Below are positions 8,250 to 16,958 of a stretch of 64,000 nt of DNA, one piece after another; the stretch's first letter is position 1, and each line of letters begins with the position of its first letter. The stretch comes from DATNIB01 sp035604685 (GTDB lineage Bacteria > Actinomycetota > Acidimicrobiia > Acidimicrobiales > RAAP-2). A program made the translations under genes and the position numbers. Location of the stretch: assembly GCA_035604685.1 (NCBI GenBank), contig DATNIB010000056.1:6814-70813 (forward strand). Reading direction: 5' to 3'. A model generated the notes under the pieces. The model searched no databases, had not been told where the DNA came from, and was given only the letters and a program-made list of their open reading frames with translations.

Positions 8250-9799
8250 TGCTCGTGCGCACGCTGGCGGTGTGGTGCCCGGACTGGCCGGTGACGGCGT
8301 GGGGGGCGACGCCGTGCGACCCCGTCGCGGTGCTGGAGGCCGGGCGAGTGGCCGCCTGTTCCGCCGCGGCCCGCGAGGTCGGCGTCGCGATCGGCCTGCG
8401 ACGCCGGGAGGCGGAGAGCCGCTGCCCCGGGCTCGTCCTCTTCGACCGGGAGCCGCCGCGCGAGGCGCGTTGCTTCGAGCCGCTCGTGGCGGCCGTCGCC
8501 GAGATCACCCCGGCGGTCGAGGTGGTCCGGCCGGGGCTCTGCGTGCTCGACGCGCGGGGCCCCGCCCGCTACTTCGGCGGCGAAGCGGCGCTGTGCTCGA
8601 CGGTGCGCCGGGCCGCCGCCGCCGCACTGCAGCCGGTGCCCGGGTCCGAGCCCCTCCTCGACGCGGTGGGCATCGGGGTGGCCGACGGGATCTTCGCCGC
8701 CACGCTGGCCGCGCGCCGGGGCGTGATCGTCGCGCGGACCCAGACGGCGGCGTTCCTCGCCCCCTTCCCCCTCTCGGTGCTGGGACGCCCCGAGCTGGCC
8801 GACCTGCTCGGCCGGTTGGGCATCGACTCGCTGGGGGCGTTCGCCGCGCTGGCCGCCTCGGCGGTGCTGGCGCGCTTTGGCCCGGACGCCGCCGCTGCGC
8901 ACCGGTTGGCTTCCGGGCGCGAGGAGCGCCCGGTGCGTCCCTCGGCCCTCCCCGAGGACCTCTGCGCGCAGGTCGAGCTCGATCCGGCCGCCGACCGGGT
9001 GGACCGGGCGCTCTTCGCCGCGCGGACCTGCGCCGACGACCTGGCGTGCCAGTTGGCAGCGCGCGGACTGGTGTGCACGCTGCTGCGGATCGAAGCGATG
9101 ACCGAGCACGGGGAGGAGTTGGCCCGGATCTGGCGGGGCGAGGAGGAGCTCGGCGTCGACGCCATGGTCGAGCGGTTGCGCTGGCAGCTCGACGGGTGGT
9201 TGGCGGGGACCGCCGCCCATGTCCCGACGGGGGGGATCGCGCTCGTGCGCTTGCGTGCCGAAGAGGTGGTCCGCCGGGGGGGCCGCCAGCTCGGGCTGTG
9301 GGGTGCCGTGTCCGAGGCCGACCGCCGGGCGACCCGCGGGCTCGACCGGCTGCGGGGGATGCTCGGCCCCGCCGCGGTGTTCTCCGGGAGGCTGGAGGGT
9401 GGCCGGGCGCCGGGGGACCGGGTTCGGTTCGTGCCCTGGGGGGAGGAGCCCTCCGATGCCCCCGACGACGACCCGCCCTGGCCGGGCCGCCATCCCCGGC
9501 CCGCACCAGCACTGGTGCACCCCGAGCCCCTGGCGGCCGAGGTGACCGGCTCGGGCGGGGAGCCCGTTCGCGTGAGCGCCCGCGGTCGGCTCAGTGCGGT
9601 GCCGGAGCGCCTGGCGGTCGGCGGCGGTCCGTGCACCGCGGTGGTCGCGTGGGCCGGGCCGTGGTTGTCCGACGAACGGTGGTGGGACCTGGGGGCGCGC
9701 CGTCGGCGGGCACGCTTCCAGCTGCTCGGTGCCGACCAGCGCGCGTATCTCTGCTCGGTGGAGCGCAGCCGTTGGTGGGTGGAAGCCACCTATGACTGA
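8249..9799 (+). CDS. imuB: ImuB, catalytically inactive Y-family polymerase
   Basis: Y-family polymerase-like adaptor, 516 residues, expected to link DnaE2 to the sliding clamp. The N-terminus TLAVWCPDWPVTA replaces the metal-binding Asp motif of active DinB, and the second acidic motif reads RPGLCVLDARGPARYFGG without the DE pair, so catalysis is not expected. A beta-clamp-binding motif QLGLWG is present at 347-352, close to the QLPLWG described in Mycobacterium tuberculosis ImuB. Little-finger and C-terminal segments follow. The GTG start at 8249 overlaps the imuA' stop; the last 8 nt overlap dnaE2, which indicates translational coupling. Induction by LexA cleavage is expected from the upstream box. 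Confidence 0.92.
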   Translation: MLVRTLAVWCPDWPVTAWGATPCDPVAVLEAGRVAACSAAAREVGVAIGLRRREAESRCPGLVLFDREPPREARCFEPLVAAVAEITPAVEVVRPGLCVLDARGPARYFGGEAALCSTVRRAAAAALQPVPGSEPLLDAVGIGVADGIFAATLAARRGVIVARTQTAAFLAPFPLSVLGRPELADLLGRLGIDSLGAFAALAASAVLARFGPDAAAAHRLASGREERPVRPSALPEDLCAQVELDPAADRVDRALFAARTCADDLACQLAARGLVCTLLRIEAMTEHGEELARIWRGEEELGVDAMVERLRWQLDGWLAGTAAHVPTGGIALVRLRAEEVVRRGGRQLGLWGAVSEADRRATRGLDRLRGMLGPAAVFSGRLEGGRAPGDRVRFVPWGEEPSDAPDDDPPWPGRHPRPAPALVHPEPLAAEVTGSGGEPVRVSARGRLSAVPERLAVGGGPCTAVVAWAGPWLSDERWWDLGARRRRARFQLLGADQRAYLCSVERSRWWVEATYD

Positions 9800-12700
9800 C
9801 CCGCGCCGGTCGAGCTACGCCGAGCTGCATGCGCACTCGAACTTCAGCTTCCTCGACGGGGCTGCGCACCCAGAGGAGCTGGTGGCCGAAGCGTCGCGGC
9901 TCGGCCTCTGCGCGCTCGCGCTCACCGACCACGACGGCCTCTACGGGGTGGTGCGCTTCGCCGAGGCGGCCCGGCGGGTGGGACTGCCCACCGTGTTCGG
10001 GGCCGAGCTGACCCTCGGCCTCACCCGTCGCCAGAACGGCCGGGCCGACCCGGAGGGCGCGCACCTCGTCGTGCTGGCCCGCGACCCGACCGGGTACCGG
10101 AGTCTCAGTCGGACCATCGCCGAGGCGCAGCTGGCGGGGGGCGCCAAAGGGATCCCCACGGTCTCGCTGCCGACGCTGGCCGCCGCGCACGACGGTCATT
10201 GGCTCGTGCTCACCGGCTGCCGCAAGGGGACGGTGCCCACCGCGCTCGACGCGGCCGGCCCTCGCGCCGCCGCCGCCGCCCTGGCGGAGCTCGTGGCCGC
10301 CTTCGGGCGCGCCAACGTCGCGGTCGAGCTGTGGGATCACGGCGACCCGTTTGACTCGGCACGCAACGACGCGCTGGCCGCGCTGGCCGTCACCGGTGGG
10401 GTGGAGCTGGTGGCGACGGCCAACGCCCACTACGCCACCCCGGCCGGCCAGCACCTGGCCGCGGTGGTGGCCGCGGTGCGCGCCCGACGGTCCCTGGACG
10501 AGATGGACGGCTGGCTGCCGCCGGGTCCGGGCGCCCACCTGCGCTCGGGGAGCGAGCAGGCCCGGCGTTTCGCCCGCTACCCGGGGGCCGTGGAGCGGGC
10601 GGGAGAGCTCGGACGAGCGCTCGCTTTCGACCTCCACCTGGTGGCGCCCGGCCTGCCGCCCTTTCCCGTCCCGCCGGGCTGTGACGAGATGGGCTACCTG
10701 CGCCGGCTGGTTGCCGAGGGGGCTACCACCCGCTACGGATCCCGCGGCGCCGAAACGATGCCGGGCGCCTGGGCCCAGCTCGACCGCGAGCTCTCGATCA
10801 TCGAGGCCCTGGGCTTCCCCGGCTACTTCCTCGTGGTGTGGGACATCGTCCGCTTCTGCCGCGAGCAGGACATCTTCTGCCAGGGACGAGGCTCGGCCGC
10901 CAACTCGGCGGTCTGCTACGCGCTCGGCATCACCAACGCCGACGCGGTGGCGCTCGGCCTCCTCTTCGAGCGCTTCTTGTCCGCCGAGCGCGATGGCCCC
11001 CCCGACATCGATGTCGACATCGAGTCCGGCCGGCGCGAGGAGGTCATCCAGTACGTCTACGAGCGCCATGGACGGCACCACGCGGCCCAGGTGGCCAACG
11101 TCATCACCTACCAGTCCCGCTCCGCGGTGCGCGACGCGGCCAAGGCGCTCGGGCACGCGCCCGGCACGATCGACGCCTGGTCCCGTCAGCTCGAGCACCG
11201 CGGGCAGCTGGCGGACCTGGCGAGCGACGTCCCCGCCTCGGTGCTGCGGGTCGCCGCGCAATTAGAGGGCGCTCCCCGGCATCTCGGCGTGCATTCGGGC
11301 GGCATGGTCATCTGCGACCGGCCGGTCGTAGAGGTCTGCCCGGTGGAGTGGGCGAGCGCCCCGGGCCGCACCGTCTTGCAGTGGGACAAGGAGGACTGCG
11401 CAGCGGTCGGCCTCGTCAAGTTCGACCTGCTCGGCTTGGGCATGTTGGAGGCACTGCACCGCACCGTCGACCTCATCTCGGACTACCACGGCACCGCGAT
11501 CTCGCTCGCCACCATCCCCCAGGATCCCGCCGTCTACGAGCGGCTGTGCGCGGCCGACACCGTGGGGGTCTTCCAGGTGGAGAGCCGCGCCCAGATGGGC
11601 ACGCTGCCGCGCCTCAAGCCCACCACCTTCTACGACCTCGTCGTCGAGGTGGCGCTCATCCGCCCCGGACCCATCCAGGGCGGGTCGGTCCACCCCTACC
11701 TGCGCCGGCGCAACAACGAGGAGGAGATCACCTATCTGCATCCCCTCCTCGAGCCCTGCTTGAAGAAGACCCTGGGCGTGCCGCTCTTCCAAGAGCAGCT
11801 CATGCAGATGGCGATCGACGTGGCGGGTTTTAGCGGGGCCGAGGCCGATCAGCTGCGCCAGGCCATGGGCTCCAAGCGCTCGGCCGAGCGGATGGAGGCG
11901 CTCCGCCAACGCTTCTACGCCGGCATGGCCGAGCGGCACATCACGGGCGAGGTGGCCGACGAGATCTTCTCCAAGATGGCAGCCTTCGCCAACTTCGGTT
12001 TCCCCGAGTCCCACGCGGTGTCCTTCGCCTACCTCGTCTACTCCTCGGCCTGGCTGAAGCTGTACTACCCGGCCGCCTTCTGCGCAGGCCTGCTCAACTC
12101 CCAACCCATGGGGTTCTGGGCCCCCCGCACCCTCGTCGCCGACGCCCGCCGCCACGGGGTGGAGGTGCGCCGGGCCGAGGTCAACCACAGCGCGGCCGCG
12201 GCGGGCCTCGAACCGGCCGGCGCCGGGCGCGAGCCCCCGGCCCTGCGGCTCGGGCTGGCCTCGGTGCGGACGCTCGGGGCGGAGACCGCCGAACGGATCG
12301 CGGCGGGCCGCCCCTACCGCGACCTGGAGGACCTGGCGCGCCGGGCCGGGCTCTCGCGCCCCCAGCTGGAGGCCCTGGCCACGGCGGGGGCCACGGCCAG
12401 CCTGGACGGAGGAGAGCGGCGCCGGGCCCTCTGGGCGGCCGGCGCGCTGGCTCAGGCCGGCGGCGGCACCCTCCCGGGGATCGTGGTCGGCGCCGAGGCG
12501 CCCACCCTCCCGCGTATGGACCGGGTCGAAGAGACCGTGGCGGACCTGTGGGCGACCGGGGTGAGCGTCGACTCCTCGCTGACCGAGCTGGCCAGGGGAG
12601 CGCTCGATCGCCTCGGGGTCACCACCGCGGCCGGGCTGGCCGGACGGGCCGACGGGGACCGGGTGACCGTGGCCGGCGTGGTCACCCACCGCCAACGGCC

Positions 12701-12929
12701 CGAGACGGCGCGGGGGATCACCTTTGTCAACCTGGAGGACGAGACGGGCCTCGTGAACGTGATCTGCTCAGTCGGGGTGTGGGCCCGGCACCGCCGCGTG
12801 GCCCAGTCGGCCTCCGCCCTCCTCGTGCGGGGCACGCTCGAAGTGGCCCACGGCGTGGTCAACGTGATGGCGGAGCGGATCGAGGCCCTCCCGCTGGCCG
12901 CCGCGCTCCGGGCCCGGGACTTCTGCTGA
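9792..12929 (+). CDS. dnaE2: Error-prone DNA polymerase DnaE2 (ImuC)
   Basis: C-family polymerase alpha subunit for translesion synthesis, 1045 residues. In order: PHP domain (ELHAHSNFSFLDGA, then TDHDGLYGVV); palm with GRGSAANSAVCYALGI; the catalytic aspartates in PDIDVDIE (about 404-411) and KFDLLGLGML (about 544); fingers and tandem helix-hairpin-helix; and a C-terminal OB domain (VTVAGVVTHRQ, then NLEDETGLVNVI). The ATG at 9792 lies inside the end of imuB (8-nt overlap). It should act with ImuA' and ImuB, which lack catalysis. In mycobacteria dnaE2 is usually unlinked from imuA'-imuB, so the contiguous three-gene order here is closer to the proteobacterial cassette. Confidence 0.95.
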   Translation: MTDPRRSSYAELHAHSNFSFLDGAAHPEELVAEASRLGLCALALTDHDGLYGVVRFAEAARRVGLPTVFGAELTLGLTRRQNGRADPEGAHLVVLARDPTGYRSLSRTIAEAQLAGGAKGIPTVSLPTLAAAHDGHWLVLTGCRKGTVPTALDAAGPRAAAAALAELVAAFGRANVAVELWDHGDPFDSARNDALAALAVTGGVELVATANAHYATPAGQHLAAVVAAVRARRSLDEMDGWLPPGPGAHLRSGSEQARRFARYPGAVERAGELGRALAFDLHLVAPGLPPFPVPPGCDEMGYLRRLVAEGATTRYGSRGAETMPGAWAQLDRELSIIEALGFPGYFLVVWDIVRFCREQDIFCQGRGSAANSAVCYALGITNADAVALGLLFERFLSAERDGPPDIDVDIESGRREEVIQYVYERHGRHHAAQVANVITYQSRSAVRDAAKALGHAPGTIDAWSRQLEHRGQLADLASDVPASVLRVAAQLEGAPRHLGVHSGGMVICDRPVVEVCPVEWASAPGRTVLQWDKEDCAAVGLVKFDLLGLGMLEALHRTVDLISDYHGTAISLATIPQDPAVYERLCAADTVGVFQVESRAQMGTLPRLKPTTFYDLVVEVALIRPGPIQGGSVHPYLRRRNNEEEITYLHPLLEPCLKKTLGVPLFQEQLMQMAIDVAGFSGAEADQLRQAMGSKRSAERMEALRQRFYAGMAERHITGEVADEIFSKMAAFANFGFPESHAVSFAYLVYSSAWLKLYYPAAFCAGLLNSQPMGFWAPRTLVADARRHGVEVRRAEVNHSAAAAGLEPAGAGREPPALRLGLASVRTLGAETAERIAAGRPYRDLEDLARRAGLSRPQLEALATAGATASLDGGERRRALWAAGALAQAGGGTLPGIVVGAEAPTLPRMDRVEETVADLWATGVSVDSSLTELARGALDRLGVTTAAGLAGRADGDRVTVAGVVTHRQRPETARGITFVNLEDETGLVNVICSVGVWARHRRVAQSASALLVRGTLEVAHGVVNVMAERIEALPLAAALRARDFC

Positions 12930-12939
12930 GGAGCGTCTG

Positions 12940-13152
12940 TTACTTGTCCTTCTTGGACTTGGACACTCGGGCGACGGCACCGATCGCCGGCGTCACCGTC
13001 AGCCACAGGCCGATGGTGACGACCATCGATGTGACGTAGCCGAACGGGTGGATGCCCGTGTCCTGCTGGACGACGCCCGCGAAGAGCATGAGCACCCACG
13101 CGCTCACGAAGAACAGCGGCCCGGCCGACAACAACCTCATGAAATTGCCCAA
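12940..13152 (-). CDS. Small membrane protein with two transmembrane segments
   Basis: About 70 residues with two hydrophobic helices (LLSAGPLFFVSAWVLMLFAG and TSMVVTIGLWLTVTPAIGAV) and a basic Lys-rich tail (SKSKKDK), consistent with an inner-membrane protein whose C-terminus faces the cytoplasm. A strong Shine-Dalgarno AGGAGG lies 8 nt before the TTG at 13152, which favours that start over the GTG at 13161 that overlaps the site, and over the ATG at 13140. It is convergent with dnaE2 (10 bp between stops) and has no recognised family. Function unknown. Confidence 0.72.
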   Translation of the reverse strand: MGNFMRLLSAGPLFFVSAWVLMLFAGVVQQDTGIHPFGYVTSMVVTIGLWLTVTPAIGAVARVSKSKKDK

Positions 13153-13273
13153 CGGAGACACCTCCTATCGTCATGGTAGCGACAGTTGCTCGAGGGTGGC
13201 GGGGAACACGCGCTGCGACGGCGCGCCGTGGTCGGGTTGGCCGGCGAAATGGCATCGCGGCCGGGCCGGTACG

Positions 13274-13987
13274 GTGACGATCGTGGAACCGATGCCGGAG
13301 GACTGGACGCGCGCGGTGGCCGTCGTGGCCCACCCCGACGACCTCGAATACGGCGCGGCCAGCGCCGTGGCCCGGTGGACGGGACAGGGCAAGGCCGTCG
13401 CCTATGTCCTCGTGAGCAGCGGAGAGGCGGGCATCGACGGCATGGCACCCGCGTTGGCCGGTCCGTTGCGCGAGGAGGAAGAGCGACGCAGCGCCGCCCT
13501 GGTCGGGGTCGACCACGTGGAGTTCCTGGGGCACGCCGACGGGACGATCGAATCCGGGTTGCCCCTACGGCGTGACCTGGCTGCGGCGTTCCGGCGTCTG
13601 CGCCCCGAGGTGGTGATCACGATGAACTTCGAACTGACCTGGGGGGAGGGCGGGGGCGTCAACCACGCCGACCACCGGGCCACCGGCCTGACCGTGCTCG
13701 ACGGGTGCCGGGACGCGGGCAACCGCTGGCTGTTCCCCGACGCCGGCGAGCCCTGGGGAGGGATCACCCACGTGTACGTGTCGGGCGCGCCGTCGCCGAC
13801 CCACTTCGTGGACGTGGCGGCCACCCTCGATGCCGGCGTGGCGTCGCTCCGCGAGCACCGCGCCTATCTCGAGGGGCTCGGGCGGGAGTTCGACCCCGAC
13901 GAGTTCCTGCGCAACATCGCCGGGTTCGGCGGCATGGTGGCCGGGTGCGAGTACGCGGTCACCTTCCAACGGTTCTCGGTGGGCTGA
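13274..13987 (+). CDS. PIG-L / LmbE family zinc deacetylase
   Basis: Zn-dependent N-deacetylase of 237 residues, related to MshB and Mca of mycothiol metabolism and to teicoplanin-type deacetylases. The metal and catalytic motif AHPDD is at about 16-20 and the second metal ligand is in HADHRATG. SSGEAGIDG and REEEERRSAALVGV are typical of the family. The GTG at 13274 was chosen; the frame stays open upstream, but the product aligns from just before the first strand. It could act on a mycothiol precursor or conjugate, which is inference. The last 124 bp overlap the convergent VOC gene. Confidence 0.9.
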   Translation: MTIVEPMPEDWTRAVAVVAHPDDLEYGAASAVARWTGQGKAVAYVLVSSGEAGIDGMAPALAGPLREEEERRSAALVGVDHVEFLGHADGTIESGLPLRRDLAAAFRRLRPEVVITMNFELTWGEGGGVNHADHRATGLTVLDGCRDAGNRWLFPDAGEPWGGITHVYVSGAPSPTHFVDVAATLDAGVASLREHRAYLEGLGREFDPDEFLRNIAGFGGMVAGCEYAVTFQRFSVG

Positions 13988-14460
13988 GGGAAGTTCGCGG
14001 CCGACGGCCGGTCCTGGACGCGGCCCGCGGGCTCCGTCGTCGACCGGTATCCCGGCGGCCGGCGATCACCCGGGCCGAGCAGGTCCCACCGATTGCCCGC
14101 GATGTCCAAGAACACGGCGACCTTGCCGTAGGGCTCGGTGCGGGGGGCGGTGACGAACTCGATGCCGGTGGACACCATGCGGTCGTAGGCCACGTCGAAG
14201 TCCGCGACCTCCAAGAAGAAGCAGACACGGCCGCCGACCTGGCGCCCGACCACCGACCCTTGGTCCGCCCCGTCGGCCTGGGCCAGCAGGATCCCCGTCT
14301 CGCCGCCGGGTGGCCGGACGACGACCCAGCGCTTCTCGCGCCCGTCGTTGGTGAAGGACGGCGAGTCTTCGACGAGCTCGAATCCGAGCTGCTCGACGAA
14401 GAACTCGATCGCCTCGTCGTAGCGCGCCACGACGAGGGTGACCAGGCGGAGCACGGCCAT
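13864..14460 (-). CDS. VOC (glyoxalase/bleomycin resistance) superfamily protein
   Basis: Vicinal-oxygen-chelate fold protein. Residues 1-130 form one VOC module (MAVLRLVTLVVARYDEAIEFF at the start, FVTAPRTEPYGKVAVFLDIAG and NRWDLLGPG at the end). It is likely a small-molecule-binding or isomerase-type protein; the substrate is unknown. The Met at 14460 begins exactly at the first domain strand, although the frame is open to 14511. After the domain the frame continues about 60 residues with no family resemblance and runs 124 bp antisense into the PIG-L gene. The C-terminal tail may be an artefact of lost stop pressure or a real convergent overlap. Confidence 0.85.
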   Translation of the reverse strand: MAVLRLVTLVVARYDEAIEFFVEQLGFELVEDSPSFTNDGREKRWVVVRPPGGETGILLAQADGADQGSVVGRQVGGRVCFFLEVADFDVAYDRMVSTGIEFVTAPRTEPYGKVAVFLDIAGNRWDLLGPGDRRPPGYRSTTEPAGRVQDRPSAANFPQPTENRWKVTAYSHPATMPPNPAMLRRNSSGSNSRPSPSR

Positions 14461-14523
14461 GCAGCAAGCCTCCCACGGCGGTTCCGCGGCGCGGCGCGGC
14501 GCCCCGGCCATGGCCCCCGGTGC

Positions 14524-15222
14524 TCAGGCGGGCGAGGCCGCCTCGATCAGCTCCGGTCCCTCGTTGGCCGCGCTGTTCACCCGGGGGCTCACCGCTCGGA
14601 GGACCAGGTGGTCGGCAGAGTCGGCGGCGGCGAACGTGTCCGCCTCTCCGGGCTCGAGGGCGGTGGGGGCCAGCCAGCGGTCCCAGTGCGCTCGCCCGAT
14701 GATCACCGGCATGCGGTCGTGGATCTGGGCCAACTCGCCGGCCGCGGCCATGGTGATGACGGCGCAGCTGCGCAGGGCCACCCCCTCCGCGTCGTACCAG
14801 ATCTCCCACACGCCGGCCAGCGCCAACGGGTCGCCCGTATCGCCGAACACGTAGAAGGGTTGGCCGGCGCGGCGGCGCCCGGGCTCGGTCGAGCGTTTCC
14901 ACTCGTAGAAGCCGTTGGCCGGGATGAGGCAGCGCCGCCGTTCGAAGGCGGCGCGGTAGGGGCGGGCCGTCCCTACTGTCTCGAGACGGGCGTTGATGAA
15001 CCGGCTCCCGATCGTCGGGTCCTTGGCCCAGGTGGGAACGAGGCCCCAGCGGACGCTGCGCAGCCGGCGGGTCAGGCCGTCACGGGTGGTTGCCACGGCA
15101 TAGACGGGCTGGGTGGGTGCCACGTTCCAACGCCCGGGGAGCTCGTCCGTCGCCACCTCGTCGATGCCAAAGCGCTCGACGAGGTCCGAGGCCGGCTCGT
15201 AGAGGGCGAAGCGACCGCACAT
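14524..15222 (-). CDS. SRAP domain protein (YedK/HMCES type)
   Basis: SOS response-associated peptidase family protein of 232 residues. It forms a thiazolidine DNA-protein crosslink with abasic sites in single-stranded DNA, shielding them from error-prone repair. All key positions are visible: Cys2 after Met removal (MCGRFALY), Asn33 in WNVAPTQ, Asn77 in FINARLET, Glu107 in GFYEWKR and His168 in HDRMP. Length fits the family. No SOS box was seen in front of it. Its location 1.6 kb from the mutasome operon is notable because both deal with replication past damaged bases. Confidence 0.95.
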   Translation of the reverse strand: MCGRFALYEPASDLVERFGIDEVATDELPGRWNVAPTQPVYAVATTRDGLTRRLRSVRWGLVPTWAKDPTIGSRFINARLETVGTARPYRAAFERRRCLIPANGFYEWKRSTEPGRRRAGQPFYVFGDTGDPLALAGVWEIWYDAEGVALRSCAVITMAAAGELAQIHDRMPVIIGRAHWDRWLAPTALEPGEADTFAAADSADHLVLRAVSPRVNSAANEGPELIEAASPA

Positions 15223-15254
15223 GGCGCCACCATCGCACAGCGCCGGCGCGAGGG

Positions 15255-16949
15255 TTACCGGACCGTCGGTCCGCTGGCCAGCGCCGGGCCGTCGGCGACG
15301 CCGCGAGACGGTCGCTCGTCTGGGGCAGCCGGATGGGCGCGCGCCGGCTCGACGTCGGCTGCCGACCCTTCTTCGTGGTGCACCGGCAGGCGCAGCCAGA
15401 AGCAGGAACCGCCCGGGGGGTTGGGCCGCACGCCCAAGGTGCCGTGGTGGGCCTCGACGGTCGCGGCCACGATGGCCAGCCCCAGCCCCGTTCCCCCGGT
15501 GTGGCGGGTCCTCGAGGTGTCGGCCCGGTAGAAGGGCTCAAAGATGCGGGCCGCCTCCTCGCTCGTCACACCCGGGCCCTGGTCGCGCACCTCGATCTCG
15601 GCGCAGGCCACCGCCGGGCGGTCGGCCGCCCCGGCGTTGGCCGTGTCCCCGGCGGCCGGCGAGAGGGAGCGCACGATGACGTCGATGGCGCTCCCGGCCG
15701 GCGAGTAGCGCGCCGCGTTGGTGAGCAGGTTGTCGACCGCCCGCCGCACGCGGTCGGCGTCGCACTCGATCCGGATCTCGCCCTCGCCCTCGAAGCGCAC
15801 GGCGTGGTCGTGGCCGGTGAAGCTGAGGGCGACCACCGCCTCTTGGACCACGGCGGCGAGGTCAACGGAGGTGAGGTGGAGGGGTCGCACCTGGTCGAGG
15901 TTGGCCAGCACGAGGAGATCGTCGACGAGGAGGCTCATCCGTTCCGCCTCTCGGCGGATGTGGCGCATGGCCGTCGCCAGGTCCTCGGGCGGCCGGTGCC
16001 CGTTGTGCTCGAACAACTCGGCGTAGCCGCGCAGGGAGGTGAGGGGGGTCCGCAGCTCGTGGGAGGCGTCGGCCACGAACCGGCGCAGGCGCGCCTCGCT
16101 GGCGGCGCGCGAGTCGAAGGCCTCCTGGATCTCGCCCAGCATGACGTTCAACGCCGAGCCAAGCCGCCCCACCTCGGTCGGCCCACCGTCGGGTTCGACC
16201 CGCCGGGCGAGGTCGCCGCGGGCGATGTCGCCGGCCGCCACCGCCATGTCCTCGAGCGGCCGCAGGCCGCGCCGCACGATCCAGCGGGCCAGCAGAGCGA
16301 GGCCGACGAGGATGGCCAGGGTGGCCAGGAGCTCGATGAGCACGAGCCGGTGCAGCGTCTGGTCGACGTCGGTGAGCGGGATGGCGACCACGATCGTCAG
16401 GTGGCGATAGCCGGTGGCGCGCTCGAGGACGCGGTAGCTCACCGCACGTGCGCCCGCGCTGTGCGCATCGATGAACCGGTCCACCCCGATCTTGAGGGTC
16501 CCCGTTGTGCGGGGGAGGACCGGCGCCGGCGCGGTCTTGCCGCCGTAGCTGAAGGTGATCGGGGTGGCGATGGGGCGCCCCGTTTGGTTCACGAGCTCGC
16601 CGACCGTGCCGGCCGGTTCGAGCCCGGATCGATGGCCGTCGAAGGTGAACGGCCGGAGCGCTTTGGGCACACCGGTGAAGTGGCGCGGGACCGAGAAGCC
16701 CCCCGTCGGCGACACGCCCGTCCCGGTGGCCGTCGGAGAAGTGGCCGTCGCGCGCGGCTGCGCCAGATGGATGAGACCAGCGCTCAACAGGACCTGCCGG
16801 GACACCGGATACGACGCCAGCTCGAGCTGCGGGTCCGTCCGGCCGACGAGGAACGAGCGCAGTGAGGTGTAGGTGGCGACGTCCGAGACGATCAGTCCGA
16901 ACGCCACGACCGCGATGAGGGTCAAGAGGAGCCGGGTGCGCAGGGCCAC
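15255..16949 (-). CDS. Sensor histidine kinase (HAMP, HisKA, HATPase)
   Basis: Membrane sensor kinase of 564 residues. TM1 at about 7-27, a periplasmic loop of about 175 residues with no known domain, TM2 at about 202-221, HAMP (RGLRPLEDMAVAAGDIARGD), phospho-acceptor His297 in FVADASHELRTPLTSLRGY, N box with Asn407/Asn411, G1 DQGPGV and G2 GGTGLGLAI. A Ser/Pro/Ala-rich C-terminal tail follows. Similar in layout to the mycobacterial TcrY and PrrB groups. The GTG start has GAGGAG upstream and follows the response regulator stop by about 9 nt, so the pair is one operon with the regulator first. The ligand is unknown. Confidence 0.95.
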   Translation of the reverse strand: MALRTRLLLTLIAVVAFGLIVSDVATYTSLRSFLVGRTDPQLELASYPVSRQVLLSAGLIHLAQPRATATSPTATGTGVSPTGGFSVPRHFTGVPKALRPFTFDGHRSGLEPAGTVGELVNQTGRPIATPITFSYGGKTAPAPVLPRTTGTLKIGVDRFIDAHSAGARAVSYRVLERATGYRHLTIVVAIPLTDVDQTLHRLVLIELLATLAILVGLALLARWIVRRGLRPLEDMAVAAGDIARGDLARRVEPDGGPTEVGRLGSALNVMLGEIQEAFDSRAASEARLRRFVADASHELRTPLTSLRGYAELFEHNGHRPPEDLATAMRHIRREAERMSLLVDDLLVLANLDQVRPLHLTSVDLAAVVQEAVVALSFTGHDHAVRFEGEGEIRIECDADRVRRAVDNLLTNAARYSPAGSAIDVIVRSLSPAAGDTANAGAADRPAVACAEIEVRDQGPGVTSEEAARIFEPFYRADTSRTRHTGGTGLGLAIVAATVEAHHGTLGVRPNPPGGSCFWLRLPVHHEEGSAADVEPARAHPAAPDERPSRGVADGPALASGPTVR

Positions 16950-16958
16950 GGCGGCTCC

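Noticed and set aside
7346..9520. Long open frame on the minus strand opposite imuA'/imuB
   Set aside because: His/Pro/Arg/Gly-rich translation without any family pattern; it mirrors the GC-rich codons of clearly identified genes on the plus strand.
9591..12695. Minus-strand frames covering dnaE2
   Set aside because: High-GC mirror frames; DnaE2 motifs on the plus strand are unambiguous.
13705..16865. Two long plus-strand frames opposite the VOC, SRAP and histidine kinase genes
   Set aside because: Arg/Gly/Ala-rich shadows; the minus-strand genes carry all catalytic motifs.
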